Assembly (NCBI RefSeq): GCF_030063455.1
Contig: NZ_JASITB010000003.1
Coordinates: 62,001-126,000, forward strand
Length of the DNA stretch: 64,000 bases
Direction: 5' to 3'
DNA from: Cryobacterium sp. PH31-O1
Lineage (GTDB): Bacteria > Actinomycetota > Actinomycetes > Actinomycetales > Microbacteriaceae
A model generated the notes under the pieces. That model was not told the DNA's origin and made no database searches. It saw only the letters and a program-made list of their open reading frames with translations. Positions 17,229 to 25,892 of this stretch are shown here, piece by piece (position 1 is the stretch's first letter; each line of letters starts with the position of its first letter). A program made the position numbers and the translations under genes.

Positions 17229-17234
17229 TAGAAT
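17229..17234 (+). promoter_or_regulatory. probable sdh promoter -10 (TAGAAT)
   Basis: TAGAAT preceded by TTG, about 70 bp before sdhC. No convincing -35. It would give an untranslated leader of roughly 60 nt, unlike the leaderless genes nearby. Confidence 0.35.
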
Positions 17235-17303
17235 ACTGAGATGTGCTTATAGCGCATTCTCGGTCTCACTAAAGAGCCATAATTCAGCCAGGGAGGGTTG
17301 TTC

Positions 17304-17717
17304 ATGCCACAGACGGCAGGAACCCTAGATTCTCAGCAGAAGACGACGTCACGTCGCCCCGCCGGCACCCTCTATCGGGGTAACACGGGCATGTGGTCGT
17401 GGGTGTTGCACCGCATCACCGGCGTCGCGATTTTCTTCTTTCTGCTCGTTCACATTCTCGACACGGCCCTTGTTCGCCTCAGCCCCGAGGCCTACAACGC
17501 GGTCATCTCGCAGTACCAGACGCCGATCATGGGGCTCGGTGAGGTCGCACTCGTCGGCGCCATCGTGTTCCACGCTTTCAACGGACTGCGCATCATCCTG
17601 ATCGACTTCTGGAATGCCAAGTACCAGCGCGTGCTGTTCTACGTGGTCATCGGCCTCTGGGTCGTCACGATGCTGGGCTTCGTGCCGCGTCACCTCATCA
17701 ACGTGTTCAGCGAATAA
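17304..17717 (+). CDS. sdhC: succinate dehydrogenase cytochrome b556 subunit
   Basis: Membrane anchor of complex II, 137 residues, three transmembrane segments. GMWSWVLHRITGVAIFFFLL and LVHILD hold the Arg/His residues of the quinone and haem region; VFHAFNGLRIILID is the second haem-side helix. ATG 17304 is chosen because GGGAGGG lies six bases upstream; the TTG at 17298 abuts that site. First gene of sdhCDAB, 12 bp before sdhD. Confidence 0.95.
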   Translation: MPQTAGTLDSQQKTTSRRPAGTLYRGNTGMWSWVLHRITGVAIFFFLLVHILDTALVRLSPEAYNAVISQYQTPIMGLGEVALVGAIVFHAFNGLRIILIDFWNAKYQRVLFYVVIGLWVVTMLGFVPRHLINVFSE

Positions 17718-17729
17718 GGGGGAACAGAC

Positions 17730-18182
17730 ATGACTTCAACAATCGAAGCTCCTCGCAGCCCGTACACTCGCTCGGCGAAAAAGCGCGGTCTCAATTGGGA
17801 AAAATGGGGCTGGATCTACATGCGCGTCTCCGGCGTCGTGCTGATCGTGCTGATTTTCGGCCACCTGTTCGTTAACCTCATGCTCGGTGAGGGTGTCAGC
17901 GCCCTGAACTTCGCCTTCGTCGCCGGCAAGCTCGCGAGCCCGTTCTGGCAGACCTGGGACGTACTCATGCTCTGGCTCGCGCTCATCCACGGCGGCAACG
18001 GCATGCGCACCCTGGTCAACGACTACGCCACCTCGCGGATCAGCCGCGGCATCCTGAAGGTCGCGATTTTGCTCAGCGTCGTCTCGCTGATCGTTCTCGG
18101 AACCCTCGTGGTCTACACGTTCGATGCCTGCCCGGCCGGTTCGCCCGCCGACCTTCTCCCCGCTGTCTGCTCGACCCTATAG
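17730..18182 (+). CDS. sdhD: succinate dehydrogenase hydrophobic membrane anchor subunit
   Basis: 150 residues with three hydrophobic helices and a charged N-terminus (KKRGLNWEKWGWIYMRVSG). HLFVNLMLGEGVSALNF and ALIHGGNGMRTLVNDY hold the conserved His and Arg of the family. A GGGGGA ribosome site precedes the ATG. The tail after the last helix contains two Cys residues. It pairs with SdhC to anchor SdhAB and bind quinone. Confidence 0.93.
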   Translation: MTSTIEAPRSPYTRSAKKRGLNWEKWGWIYMRVSGVVLIVLIFGHLFVNLMLGEGVSALNFAFVAGKLASPFWQTWDVLMLWLALIHGGNGMRTLVNDYATSRISRGILKVAILLSVVSLIVLGTLVVYTFDACPAGSPADLLPAVCSTL

Positions 18183-18200
18183 GAGCGCCGCAAACTCATC

Positions 18201-20003
18201 ATGACGACACCTGCACCCACCTCCACCCTCGTGGACGGCGTTCACTACCACCAGTTCGACATCGTGATCGTGGGAGCGGGTGGTGCCGGCATGCGTGCCG
18301 CCATCGAAGCCGGCCCCCACGCCAGCACGGCGGTCATCTCCAAGCTCTACCCGACGCGTTCGCACACCGGTGCGGCGCAGGGCGGGATGGCTGCGGCCCT
18401 CGCCAACGTCGAGGAAGACAACTGGGAATGGCACACCTTTGACACGATCAAGGGTGGCGACTACCTGGTCGACCAGGACGCCGCCGAGATCCTGGCCAAG
18501 GAAGCCATCGACGCGGTCATCGACCTCGAGAACATGGGCCTGCCGTTCAACCGCACGCCAGAGGGCAAGATCGACCAGCGTCGCTTCGGCGGCCACACCC
18601 GCGATCACGGTAAGAGCCCGGTGCGACGCGCCTGCTACGCCGCCGACCGCACCGGCCACATGATTTTGCAGACGCTGTACCAGAACTGCGTCAAGCGCGG
18701 CATCAACTTCTTCAACGAGTACTACGTGCTCGACCTCGTTATGACCAACGTCGACGGCGTCGACCAGCCCTCAGCCGTGGTCGCGCTCGACCTGTCGAGC
18801 GGCGAACTGCACGTGTTCCAGGGCAAGGCGTTCATCTTCGCCACCGGTGGTTTCGGCAAGATCTACAAGACCACCTCGAACGCCCACACCCTCACCGGTG
18901 ACGGCGTCGGCATCGTCTGGCGCAAGGGCCTGCCGCTTGAGGACATGGAGTTCTTTCAGTTCCACCCGACCGGTCTGGCCGGGCTGGGCATCCTTTTGAC
19001 CGAGGGTGCGCGCGGCGAGGGAGCAATTCTGCGTAACGCGAGCGGTGAGCGCTTCATGGAACGCTACGCACCGACCATCAAGGACCTCGCCCCGCGTGAC
19101 ATCGTCTCCCGCTGCATGCTCAAGGAGGTCGCGGAGGGTCGCGGCGCCGGCCCGGACAAGGACTACCTGTACCTGGACTGCACCCACCTCGGCAAGGAAC
19201 TGCTCGAGACCAAGCTGCCCGACATCACCGAGTTCGCCCGCACCTACCTCGGCGTCGACCCGGTCACCGAGCCCGTGCCGGTCATGCCGACCGCGCATTA
19301 CGCGATGGGTGGCATCCCGACCAACGTGAAGGCCGAAGTCTGGCGCAACAACGAGCAGGTCGTTCCCGGCCTGTACGCCGCCGGCGAATGCGCCTGCGTC
19401 TCGGTGCACGGCTCCAACCGCCTCGGCACCAACTCGCTGCTCGACATCAACGTGTTCGGCAAGCGTGCCGGCAACAACGCGGTCGAGTACGTCAAGACGG
19501 CCTCGTTCACCCCCCTGCCGGACGACCCGGCCAAGGAGGTGCGCGAACTGCTGGAAGGCATCCGCTCGTCGACGGGTACCGAACGTATCTCGGTGCTGCG
19601 CAAGATTCTGCAGGAGGAGATGGACAAGAAGGCTCAGGTGTTCCGCACCGACGAGTCCCTCGCTTCCGTCACCGAGACCATCCACCTGCTGCGCGAGCGT
19701 TACAAGAACATCGCCGTGCAGGACAAGGGTCGTCGTTTCAACACCGACCTTCTCGAGGCCGTTGAACTGGGCTTCCTGCTCGACCTCGCCGAGGTTGTCG
19801 TCTACTCCGCCCGCAACCGCAAGGAAAGCCGCGGCGGACACCAGCGCGAGGACTACCTCGTTCGTGACGACGAGAACTATCTCAAGCACACGATGGCCTA
19901 CCTCACGGGTGACGCGATGAGCGCGGACGCCGCCGACCACATCAAGCTCGACTGGAAACCGGTTGTCATCACCCGCTACCAGCCGATGGAGAGGAAGTAC
20001 TGA
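18201..20003 (+). CDS. sdhA: succinate dehydrogenase flavoprotein subunit
   Basis: 600 residues; oxidises succinate to fumarate. The FAD dinucleotide fold is [33 protein letters not shown] carries the His that binds FAD covalently. Substrate-site motifs are [30 protein letters not shown] and the [13 protein letters not shown] segment. Full length and intact. The stop at 20001 is one base before the sdhB start, so the two are co-translated. Confidence 0.98.
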   Translation: MTTPAPTSTLVDGVHYHQFDIVIVGAGGAGMRAAIEAGPHASTAVISKLYPTRSHTGAAQGGMAAALANVEEDNWEWHTFDTIKGGDYLVDQDAAEILAKEAIDAVIDLENMGLPFNRTPEGKIDQRRFGGHTRDHGKSPVRRACYAADRTGHMILQTLYQNCVKRGINFFNEYYVLDLVMTNVDGVDQPSAVVALDLSSGELHVFQGKAFIFATGGFGKIYKTTSNAHTLTGDGVGIVWRKGLPLEDMEFFQFHPTGLAGLGILLTEGARGEGAILRNASGERFMERYAPTIKDLAPRDIVSRCMLKEVAEGRGAGPDKDYLYLDCTHLGKELLETKLPDITEFARTYLGVDPVTEPVPVMPTAHYAMGGIPTNVKAEVWRNNEQVVPGLYAAGECACVSVHGSNRLGTNSLLDINVFGKRAGNNAVEYVKTASFTPLPDDPAKEVRELLEGIRSSTGTERISVLRKILQEEMDKKAQVFRTDESLASVTETIHLLRERYKNIAVQDKGRRFNTDLLEAVELGFLLDLAEVVVYSARNRKESRGGHQREDYLVRDDENYLKHTMAYLTGDAMSADAADHIKLDWKPVVITRYQPMERKY

Positions 20004-20004
20004 G

Positions 20005-20766
20005 TTGAGTACCGCCACGATTGCCAACCAGCCCGTTGTGCCCGAAGAGATCCAGTCCTTCACGGTCACGCTCATCATTCGTCGGTTCAACCCGGAGGTC
20101 GATGACGAGCCGCACTGGGAGGACTTCGATGTGCAGCTGTACCCGACCGACCGCGTGCTCGACGCACTACACAAGATCAAGTGGGAGCAGGACGGCTCGT
20201 TGACCTTCCGGCGTTCCTGCGCGCACGGCATCTGCGGCTCGGATGCCATGCGCATCAACGGCCGCAACCGTCTGGCCTGCAAGACCCTCATGAAAGACCT
20301 CGACGTCACGAAGCCCATCTACGTGGAGGCCATCAAGGGCTTGCCGCTGGAGAAAGACCTCATCGTGGACATGGAGCCGTTCTTTGACTCTTTCAAAGCG
20401 GTACAGCCCTTTCTCGTTGCCAAGAGCACGCCGGTCGACGGCAAGGAACGCCAACAGAGCGTTGCCCAGCGCGCCCGCTTCGACGACACGACGAAATGTA
20501 TCCTCTGCGCGGCCTGCACGTCGAGCTGCCCGGTGTTCTGGACCGACGGCCAGTACTTCGGTCCGGCCGCGATCGTCAACGCGCACCGTTTCATATTCGA
20601 CTCTCGCGACGAGAATGCGGCCGTGCGCCTCGACATCCTCAACGATAAAGAGGGCGTGTGGCGTTGCCGCACGACCTTCAACTGCACGGATGCCTGCCCC
20701 CGCGGCATTCAGGTGACCCAGGCCATCGCCGAGGTCAAGCAGGCCATCATGCGAGGCAAGGCGTAA
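20005..20766 (+). CDS. sdhB: succinate dehydrogenase iron-sulfur subunit
   Basis: 253 residues. The [2Fe-2S] ligands are in SCAHGICGSDAMRINGRNRL plus the following AC; the [4Fe-4S] set is CILCAACTSSCP; the [3Fe-4S] ligands include CTDACPRG. The start is TTG at 20005: the protein then begins MSTATIANQP, and GAGGAAG lies about eight bases upstream inside the end of sdhA. A strong terminator follows after 20 bp, closing the sdhCDAB operon. Confidence 0.97.
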   Translation: MSTATIANQPVVPEEIQSFTVTLIIRRFNPEVDDEPHWEDFDVQLYPTDRVLDALHKIKWEQDGSLTFRRSCAHGICGSDAMRINGRNRLACKTLMKDLDVTKPIYVEAIKGLPLEKDLIVDMEPFFDSFKAVQPFLVAKSTPVDGKERQQSVAQRARFDDTTKCILCAACTSSCPVFWTDGQYFGPAAIVNAHRFIFDSRDENAAVRLDILNDKEGVWRCRTTFNCTDACPRGIQVTQAIAEVKQAIMRGKA

Positions 20767-20785
20767 CCGCGCGTTTTCCTGAAAT

Positions 20786-20819
20786 AAACGCCCCCGTCAT
20801 TGTGATGGGGGCGTTTTTT
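20786..20819 (+). terminator. rho-independent terminator of sdhCDAB
   Basis: AACGCCCCC pairs with GGGGGCGTT around a loop of about 11 nt, followed by a run of six T. It is the only textbook terminator with a long T run in the window. Confidence 0.93.
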
Positions 20820-20854
20820 CGTGCGTCTGAGGGAGCGAAAGCCGGGTCACCGGT

Positions 20855-20860
20855 TAAGCT
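20855..20860 (+). promoter_or_regulatory. -10 hexamer TAAGCT of a leaderless start
   Basis: TAAGCT, then TTCACA, then the GTG at 20867. Confidence 0.5.
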
Positions 20861-20866
20861 TTCACA

Positions 20867-21937
20867 GTGAAAGAGCTTGTGGAGCGGATTCTCGCCTGGC
20901 GACCCGTGCGGGTGGTGACGCACTTCAACAGCGTGGGCGGCAGCATCCTCGCCGGGGGCATGTCGTACCAGGCGATCTTCGCCATCTTCGCGGCCGTCTG
21001 GGTGGGGTTCAGTATCGCCGGCCTGCTCCTCACCGCGAACCAGGGGCTGCTGAACGCCCTCTACGCGATCATCAACCAGTCCATTCCGGGTCTGATCGGT
21101 ACCGACGGCATCATCGACCCTGAGCTGCTCGCGACCGCGGGCGTCCTCACCTGGACCGGTGCCATTGCCTTGGCCGGACTGCTGCTGACCGCGCTCGGCT
21201 GGCTTTCAACCACCGCCCAGGCGGTGCGCACCGTCTTCGGCATGCCGCCTCAGACCACGTTCTTCATCTGGGTCAAGCTGCGTGAGCTCGGCCTCGGGCT
21301 GCTGTTCGGGCTGGCTCTGGTTGTGTCGGCCCTGGTCTCCCTCGCGAGCACCGCACTGCTCGGTGCCCTGTTCGGTCTCTTTCAGATTGCCCAGGACTCG
21401 TTCTTCTACGAGGCATCGGCCCGCAGCATCGGCCTCGCGGTGGTGCTCCTCATTGACACGATCACCCTCGCCGGCCTGTTCCGCGTGCTGTCGCGGGTCC
21501 GCATCCCGGTGCGGCGTCTGTTCGCCGGGGCGCTGCTCGGTGGTGTCGCCCTCGGCGTGCTGAAGATTCTCGGCGGCGCGCTGCTCGGCGGCGCCAGCCG
21601 CAACCCGCTGCTCGCGACCTTCGCCGTCATCATCGGCCTGCTTATCTGGTTCAACCTCGTCAGTACCGTTACCCTGATCGCCGCCTCCTGGATCGCCGTC
21701 GGCATGAACGATGCGGGCATCCCGCCACAATCGCTCAGTGCCGACGAAGCGGCCGAGAACCAAGCCAAGCGGATGCACGACGCCCTGCGGCTGACCGCAC
21801 AGGCCGAGCTCACGGCCGCGCGGGCCGACCTCGACGCGTCGCCCTGGTATGCCCGGTGGGCTGCCAGGCGGCGGCTGCGAACTGCCGAGGCGCGGGTGGC
21901 CGAGTATGCCACGGCGGATGATGCTCACGCGCGCTAA
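20867..21937 (+). CDS. YihY/BrkB-family inner-membrane protein
   Basis: 356 residues with six hydrophobic segments in the first 280, then a charged, Ala/Arg-rich cytoplasmic tail with coiled-coil character. SVGGSILAGGMSYQAIFAIF and the glycine-rich FAGALLGGVALGVLKILGG match the Virul_fac_BrkB domain. Despite old annotations it is not a ribonuclease; its molecular role is not established. The GTG start is set by TAAGCT six bases upstream. It is followed by xth after 13 bp, but xth has its own -10. Confidence 0.85.
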   Translation: MKELVERILAWRPVRVVTHFNSVGGSILAGGMSYQAIFAIFAAVWVGFSIAGLLLTANQGLLNALYAIINQSIPGLIGTDGIIDPELLATAGVLTWTGAIALAGLLLTALGWLSTTAQAVRTVFGMPPQTTFFIWVKLRELGLGLLFGLALVVSALVSLASTALLGALFGLFQIAQDSFFYEASARSIGLAVVLLIDTITLAGLFRVLSRVRIPVRRLFAGALLGGVALGVLKILGGALLGGASRNPLLATFAVIIGLLIWFNLVSTVTLIAASWIAVGMNDAGIPPQSLSADEAAENQAKRMHDALRLTAQAELTAARADLDASPWYARWAARRRLRTAEARVAEYATADDAHAR

Positions 21938-21938
21938 C

Positions 21939-21944
21939 TAGACT
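21939..21944 (+). promoter_or_regulatory. -10 hexamer TAGACT of a leaderless start
   Basis: TAGACT overlaps the region just after the yihY stop and is followed by TGTCCC and the ATG at 21951. Confidence 0.5.
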
Positions 21945-21950
21945 TGTCCC

Positions 21951-22805
21951 ATGTCTTCTGCCAAACCCCTTCGCATTGCCAGCATCAACACGAACGGGGT
22001 ACGAGCCGCGTACCGCAAGGGGATGGGTGACTGGCTGGATGCTCGCGACGTCGATATCCTCGCCATTCAGGAGGTGCGCGCCTCCACCGAGGATCTCGAG
22101 GGACTCCTCGGACCGGACTGGAACATTCTGCACGACGCCGCCACCGCCAAGGGGCGGGCCGGAGTGGCCCTCGCGAGCCGTTCAACGGCATCCATTCATC
22201 GTGTGGCTCTCGGCAGCGAAGATTTCGACAGCGCCGGTCGTTGGCTCGAGGCCGACTATGAGGTCGACGGCAAGATCATCACCGTTGTGAGTACCTATGT
22301 GCACTCCGGCGAGACGGACACCCCCAAGCAGGTGGAGAAGTATAAGTTTCTCGATGCCATGATCGCGCGGCTGCCCGAGCTGACCGAGCACAGCCCGCTC
22401 GCGCTCGTGCTCGGCGACCTGAACGTGGGGCACCGCACGCTCGACATCAAGAACTGGCGCGGCAACAAGAAGCACGCGGGCTTTCTGCCGGAGGAACGGG
22501 AGTATTTCGACCGTATCCTCGGGGCGGAAGGTGACGAGCGTTACAACAAGGGTGCCGGACTCGGCTGGGTGGATGTCGGGCGTCAGTGGGCCGGCGAGGT
22601 GGAGGGACCGTACACGTGGTGGTCCCAGCGTGGGAAGGCCTTTGACACCGACACCGGGTGGCGCCTGGACTACCATCTGGCCAGCCCGCTTTTGGCGGCA
22701 TCCGTTCTGAATTACGCGGTCGACCGGGCCGCTGCGTACGACCAGCGCTGGAGTGACCACTCCCCCGTCGTCGTCGACTATGACCTTTCGAAAGAAGCAC
22801 ACTGA
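21951..22805 (+). CDS. xth: exodeoxyribonuclease III
   Basis: 284-residue apurinic/apyrimidinic endonuclease and 3'-5' exonuclease of base-excision repair. Active-site motifs are [24 protein letters not shown] (metal-binding Glu), [10 protein letters not shown] (Asp/Asn), WRLDYHLAS and [10 protein letters not shown] (catalytic Asp-His). Complete length for the ExoA/Xth family. The stop overlaps the trpS start as ATGA. Confidence 0.96.
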   Translation: MSSAKPLRIASINTNGVRAAYRKGMGDWLDARDVDILAIQEVRASTEDLEGLLGPDWNILHDAATAKGRAGVALASRSTASIHRVALGSEDFDSAGRWLEADYEVDGKIITVVSTYVHSGETDTPKQVEKYKFLDAMIARLPELTEHSPLALVLGDLNVGHRTLDIKNWRGNKKHAGFLPEEREYFDRILGAEGDERYNKGAGLGWVDVGRQWAGEVEGPYTWWSQRGKAFDTDTGWRLDYHLASPLLAASVLNYAVDRAAAYDQRWSDHSPVVVDYDLSKEAH

Positions 22806-23809
22806 TGACCAAACCCCGGCTCTATTCGGGAATGCAACCCTCCGCCGAGTCCCTGCAGATCGGCAACTACATCGGCGCGCTGCTCAACTGGAAGTCACTG
22901 CAGCAGACGCACGACGCCTTCTTCTCCATCGTCGACCTGCACGCGATCACCGTGGCGCAGGAGCCGGCGAAACTGCGGGAGAACACCCGCGGCACGGCAG
23001 CGCAGTACATTGCGGCCGGAATCGACCCGTCGGCGTCGACGCTATACGTGCAGTCGCACGTGGCCGCGCACGCCCAACTGGCCTGGGTTCTCAACACCAT
23101 CACCGGGTTTGGCGAGGCGAGCCGCATGACCCAGTTCAAGGACAAGACCGCCCGGCACGGCGCCGACGCCACGACGGTGGGACTGTTCGCCTACCCGACC
23201 CTCATGGCCGCCGATATTCTGCTGTATCAGACCAGCGTGGTACCGGTCGGAGAAGACCAGCGCCAGCACGTTGAGCTCACCCGCGACCTCGCGCTGCGCT
23301 TCAACTCACGGTTCGGCGACACCTTCACGATTCCCGAGGTGGCGATTGTGAAGGAGACCGCGAAGATCTACGACCTGCAGAACCCGACGTCGAAGATGAG
23401 CAAGTCGGCAGAGTCTCACGCCGGCGTCATCTGGCTGCTGGACGAACCGGGGATCACCAGGAAGAAGATCATGCGAGCCGTGACGGATGCCGATGGCGGC
23501 GTGGTCTTCGACCGTGAGAACAAGCCCGGTGTGGCGAACCTGCTCACGATCTACTCCGTTCTGGCTTCCCGCACGATCGAGTCGCTCGAAACCGAGTACG
23601 CCGGGCGCGGCTATGGCGACCTCAAGAAGGGGCTGGTCGAGGTCGTTTTGGGCACCTTCGACCCGATTCGTGAGCGCGTCGCCGAGCTGCTCGGCGACCC
23701 CGCCGAGCTGGACAGGGTGCTGGCGTCGAACGCCGCGAAAGCATCTGACGTGGCCAATGAGACCCTGGCTACCGTCTACGACCGCGTCGGCTTCCTCCCC
23801 CGCCGCTAA
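22805..23809 (+). CDS. trpS: tryptophan--tRNA ligase
   Basis: Charges tRNA-Trp. 334 residues, normal for bacterial class Ic enzymes. The HIGH-like motif is in [11 protein letters not shown], the KMSKS loop in [15 protein letters not shown]; the Trp pocket region includes [21 protein letters not shown] overlap with xth and a TAATG overlap with the phosphatase gene suggest one co-translated unit xth-trpS-HAD. Confidence 0.97.
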   Translation: MTKPRLYSGMQPSAESLQIGNYIGALLNWKSLQQTHDAFFSIVDLHAITVAQEPAKLRENTRGTAAQYIAAGIDPSASTLYVQSHVAAHAQLAWVLNTITGFGEASRMTQFKDKTARHGADATTVGLFAYPTLMAADILLYQTSVVPVGEDQRQHVELTRDLALRFNSRFGDTFTIPEVAIVKETAKIYDLQNPTSKMSKSAESHAGVIWLLDEPGITRKKIMRAVTDADGGVVFDRENKPGVANLLTIYSVLASRTIESLETEYAGRGYGDLKKGLVEVVLGTFDPIRERVAELLGDPAELDRVLASNAAKASDVANETLATVYDRVGFLPRR

Positions 23810-24567
23810 TGACCCTGATACTTTTTGACCTTGACGACACCCTGTTTGCACATCGAGCAGCGGTCGCCGCGGGAATCCTGCTGCACCTCGACCGGGTCGG
23901 CGGCGCCTTCGCGAGTGGGGACCGGGCGGCGGCGACCGTGCTCTGGGATGCACTCGAGGAGGAGCATTACCACTCCTACCTCGCCGGCGTTCTGGACTTC
24001 GCCGGTCAGCGGCGCGCTCGGGCTCAAGACTTCGCGGCGTCGTTCGACATCATCCTGACCGACACCGAAGCCGACATCTGGTTTGATGACTACTTCGAAA
24101 GCTACCGGGCCAGTTGGCGGCTGCACGACGACGCGCTCCCCTGCCTGGACGCGCTGGCGAAGCTTCGGCCCGGAGTGCGCTTTGGTCTCATCACCAACGG
24201 CGATCCGGTTTTTCAAGGCGAAAAGATTCGGCGGGTCGGACTGACCGACCGGTTCGAGCATGTCGTCACCTCGGGTGCTCTCGGCTTCGCCAAGCCCGAC
24301 CCCCGCATCTTTGAGCACGCCTGCGCCCTGTTCGGCGTTCCGGTGGAGTCGGCGGTCTACGTCGGGGATCGGCTCCGCACGGACGCTGTGGGCGCTGCCG
24401 CTGCGGGCCTGACCGGGGTCTGGCTGGACCGCACCGGCGCATCCGCTGCCCCGGTCGCGCCCGCCGACAAAATCGACGCCTCGCGCCTGGGTATTGTCCG
24501 GATTGAGACTCTGGCCGAGCTGCCCAGTGCGCTCACTGGGCAGGCAGTGGAATACCTGCCGGCATAA
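23809..24567 (+). CDS. HAD-family hydrolase
   Basis: 252-residue haloacid-dehalogenase-like phosphatase. Motif I is LFDLDDTLF (nucleophile and acid Asp), motif II GLITNGDPVF, motif III the Lys in GFAKPDPRIF, motif IV VYVGDRLRTDAVGA. The helical C1 cap suggests a small-molecule phosphatase (YjjG-like or phosphoglycolate-type); the substrate is not known. Its TAA stop is contributed by the first bases of the palindromic element at 24562. Confidence 0.9.
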   Translation: MTLILFDLDDTLFAHRAAVAAGILLHLDRVGGAFASGDRAAATVLWDALEEEHYHSYLAGVLDFAGQRRARAQDFAASFDIILTDTEADIWFDDYFESYRASWRLHDDALPCLDALAKLRPGVRFGLITNGDPVFQGEKIRRVGLTDRFEHVVTSGALGFAKPDPRIFEHACALFGVPVESAVYVGDRLRTDAVGAAAAGLTGVWLDRTGASAAPVAPADKIDASRLGIVRIETLAELPSALTGQAVEYLPA

Positions 24568-24653
24568 CTCCTGCAATATGTCGCGGACCGATTTGAGATG
24601 CCCAAGATGACGGGCAATCCGTCGCGGTTACCAAGATTTTGCAGGAGTTATGC
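24562..24653. repeat. 92-bp palindromic element, copy A
   Basis: Starts GCATAACTCCTGCAAT and ends with its near-perfect reverse complement (TTGCAGGAGTTATGC). The 60-bp interior is unrelated to copies B and C. It lies between the convergent HAD and DUF559 genes and includes the HAD stop codon. Confidence 0.9.
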
Positions 24654-24671
24654 GGGACGAAGGCCTGCAGG

Positions 24672-25568
24672 TTACCAAGGGAAAGCGCGCGGGTTCCCAC
24701 GGCGGCAAATATTTATGAGCTGCTGGAGTGCGAGGAGCACACCCTCCGGGTTGAACATAATGTCCTGATAGAGCACTCGGAGCGTCAGGTAGTCGAGCGA
24801 GGCCAACACACGATCTCGGGTTCGATCGCGAATGTGTTGTTGCCACGCCTTGTGGTGACTTTGGCTGTCCGCCTCGACGACCACACAGCCCTCGACGAGC
24901 AGATCGACCCGGCCGACCCCATCGATGTAGACCTGAATGTCACAGCGGTACCCGGCGGAGCGGAACAAATCGCGCACGACGGACTCTTGGCCGGCATCCA
25001 CTCGCGCATCGATTCGGCGCCGTAGATCGCGGTACTTCTCGGGGACGGAGGCGAAAATCTCATCGAGGTCGGACGTTGCGATCTTGTGCTCGTGCAAGGC
25101 TGTGTCGAGCGCCGCCAGGGCGAAGCGTGGTTCCTGGCACTGGATGATCTGGGCGACGGCGTCGCGCGCTCCGACGCAGTATTCCGAGCCATCGGTCCCG
25201 TCGATGAGAGGCCACCAGTGCAGCTCGACGCCATCCCGCGGGGCGGCCGCGAGCGGAACCCGCCTACTTTGCGGGCTGCGGAGACGTGAGCCCTCGCGCG
25301 GAATATGCACGTGTGTGAACTGCGAATCGAAAGCAAAGAAGCCAATCTCACGTGCTGCCGAGACGCAGGCTTCGCGGCCACCAACTCGTACGGCCTCGAG
25401 TGTATGGCGGTCGGTTCCCGGAAGGGCGTAATGATCGCGGCGAACTCGGATTATCGTGTTATTGCGCACTGCCGCCGTGATGTGTTCCGGTCGCATTCCG
25501 CTGTCCAGTAGGTCCTTTCGGCTCACGATGCGGCACTCGCTAGTAGAAGACTTCAGAAATGGATTCAT
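24672..25568 (-). CDS. AbiEi-like/DUF559 domain protein (Vsr-like nuclease fold), copy 2
   Basis: 298 residues with the same architecture as the gene at 5062-5964 but little sequence identity. The N-terminal winged-helix/AbiEi-like part contains RVRRDHYALPGTDRHTLEAV and the C-terminal DUF559 part contains GYRCDIQVYIDGVGRVDLLV, then VVVEADSQSHH in place of the usual EYDGxxHH, and a final YLTLRVLYQDIM strand. Asp and Glu positions of a PD-(D/E)XK site are recognisable. ATG 25568 has no clear ribosome site. It is bracketed by palindromic elements A and B. Its lower-GC codons than neighbouring genes suggest transfer. Confidence 0.75.
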   Translation of the reverse strand: MNPFLKSSTSECRIVSRKDLLDSGMRPEHITAAVRNNTIIRVRRDHYALPGTDRHTLEAVRVGGREACVSAAREIGFFAFDSQFTHVHIPREGSRLRSPQSRRVPLAAAPRDGVELHWWPLIDGTDGSEYCVGARDAVAQIIQCQEPRFALAALDTALHEHKIATSDLDEIFASVPEKYRDLRRRIDARVDAGQESVVRDLFRSAGYRCDIQVYIDGVGRVDLLVEGCVVVEADSQSHHKAWQQHIRDRTRDRVLASLDYLTLRVLYQDIMFNPEGVLLALQQLINICRRGNPRAFPW

Positions 25569-25659
25569 GTCGTCGATCGTCGTAAATCTGAAAGCGCTGT
25601 GACCGGCCGACGACGAATCTGTGGAAAGAACTTTCAGCCCTGTGCATAAGCCCCGTGCC

Positions 25660-25750
25660 GCATAACTCCTGCAATTTCTTATCCGCCCCAGAAACTGGCC
25701 CGGATTTGCACGGGTCCCCCAAGACGACTCAACAAATTGCAGGAGTTATG
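25660..25750. repeat. 91-bp palindromic element, copy B
   Basis: Starts GCATAACTCCTGCAATTT, ends AAATTGCAGGAGTTATG. The interior is unrelated to copies A and C. It lies upstream of the DUF559 gene, 91 bp from its start. Confidence 0.9.
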
Positions 25751-25753
25751 ACT

Positions 25754-25805
25754 CCGGGGCAGGTGGGGAGGGGGGACAACACGGCCGGGGCAGGTGGGGA
25801 GGGGG
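25754..25805. repeat. purine-rich 21-bp direct repeat
   Basis: CCGGGGCAGGTGGGGAGGGG occurs at 25754 and again at 25785, a 31-bp period. G-runs of four or more could form a G-quadruplex. It sits directly after palindromic element B. Confidence 0.9.
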
Positions 25806-25814
25806 AAAGCCGAA

Positions 25815-25844
25815 AGCCCGGCTCCGCGGTGACGGGGCCGGGCT
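25815..25844 (-). terminator. probable terminator of glpFK
   Basis: On the minus strand AGCCCGGC pairs with GCCGGGCT, followed by TTTCGGCTTT. It lies 49 bp after the glpK stop. Confidence 0.7.
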
Positions 25845-25892
25845 GTGACACGGTGTGTTACCGATGTGCTGAGGAGCAGGCTGGAGGCGGTG

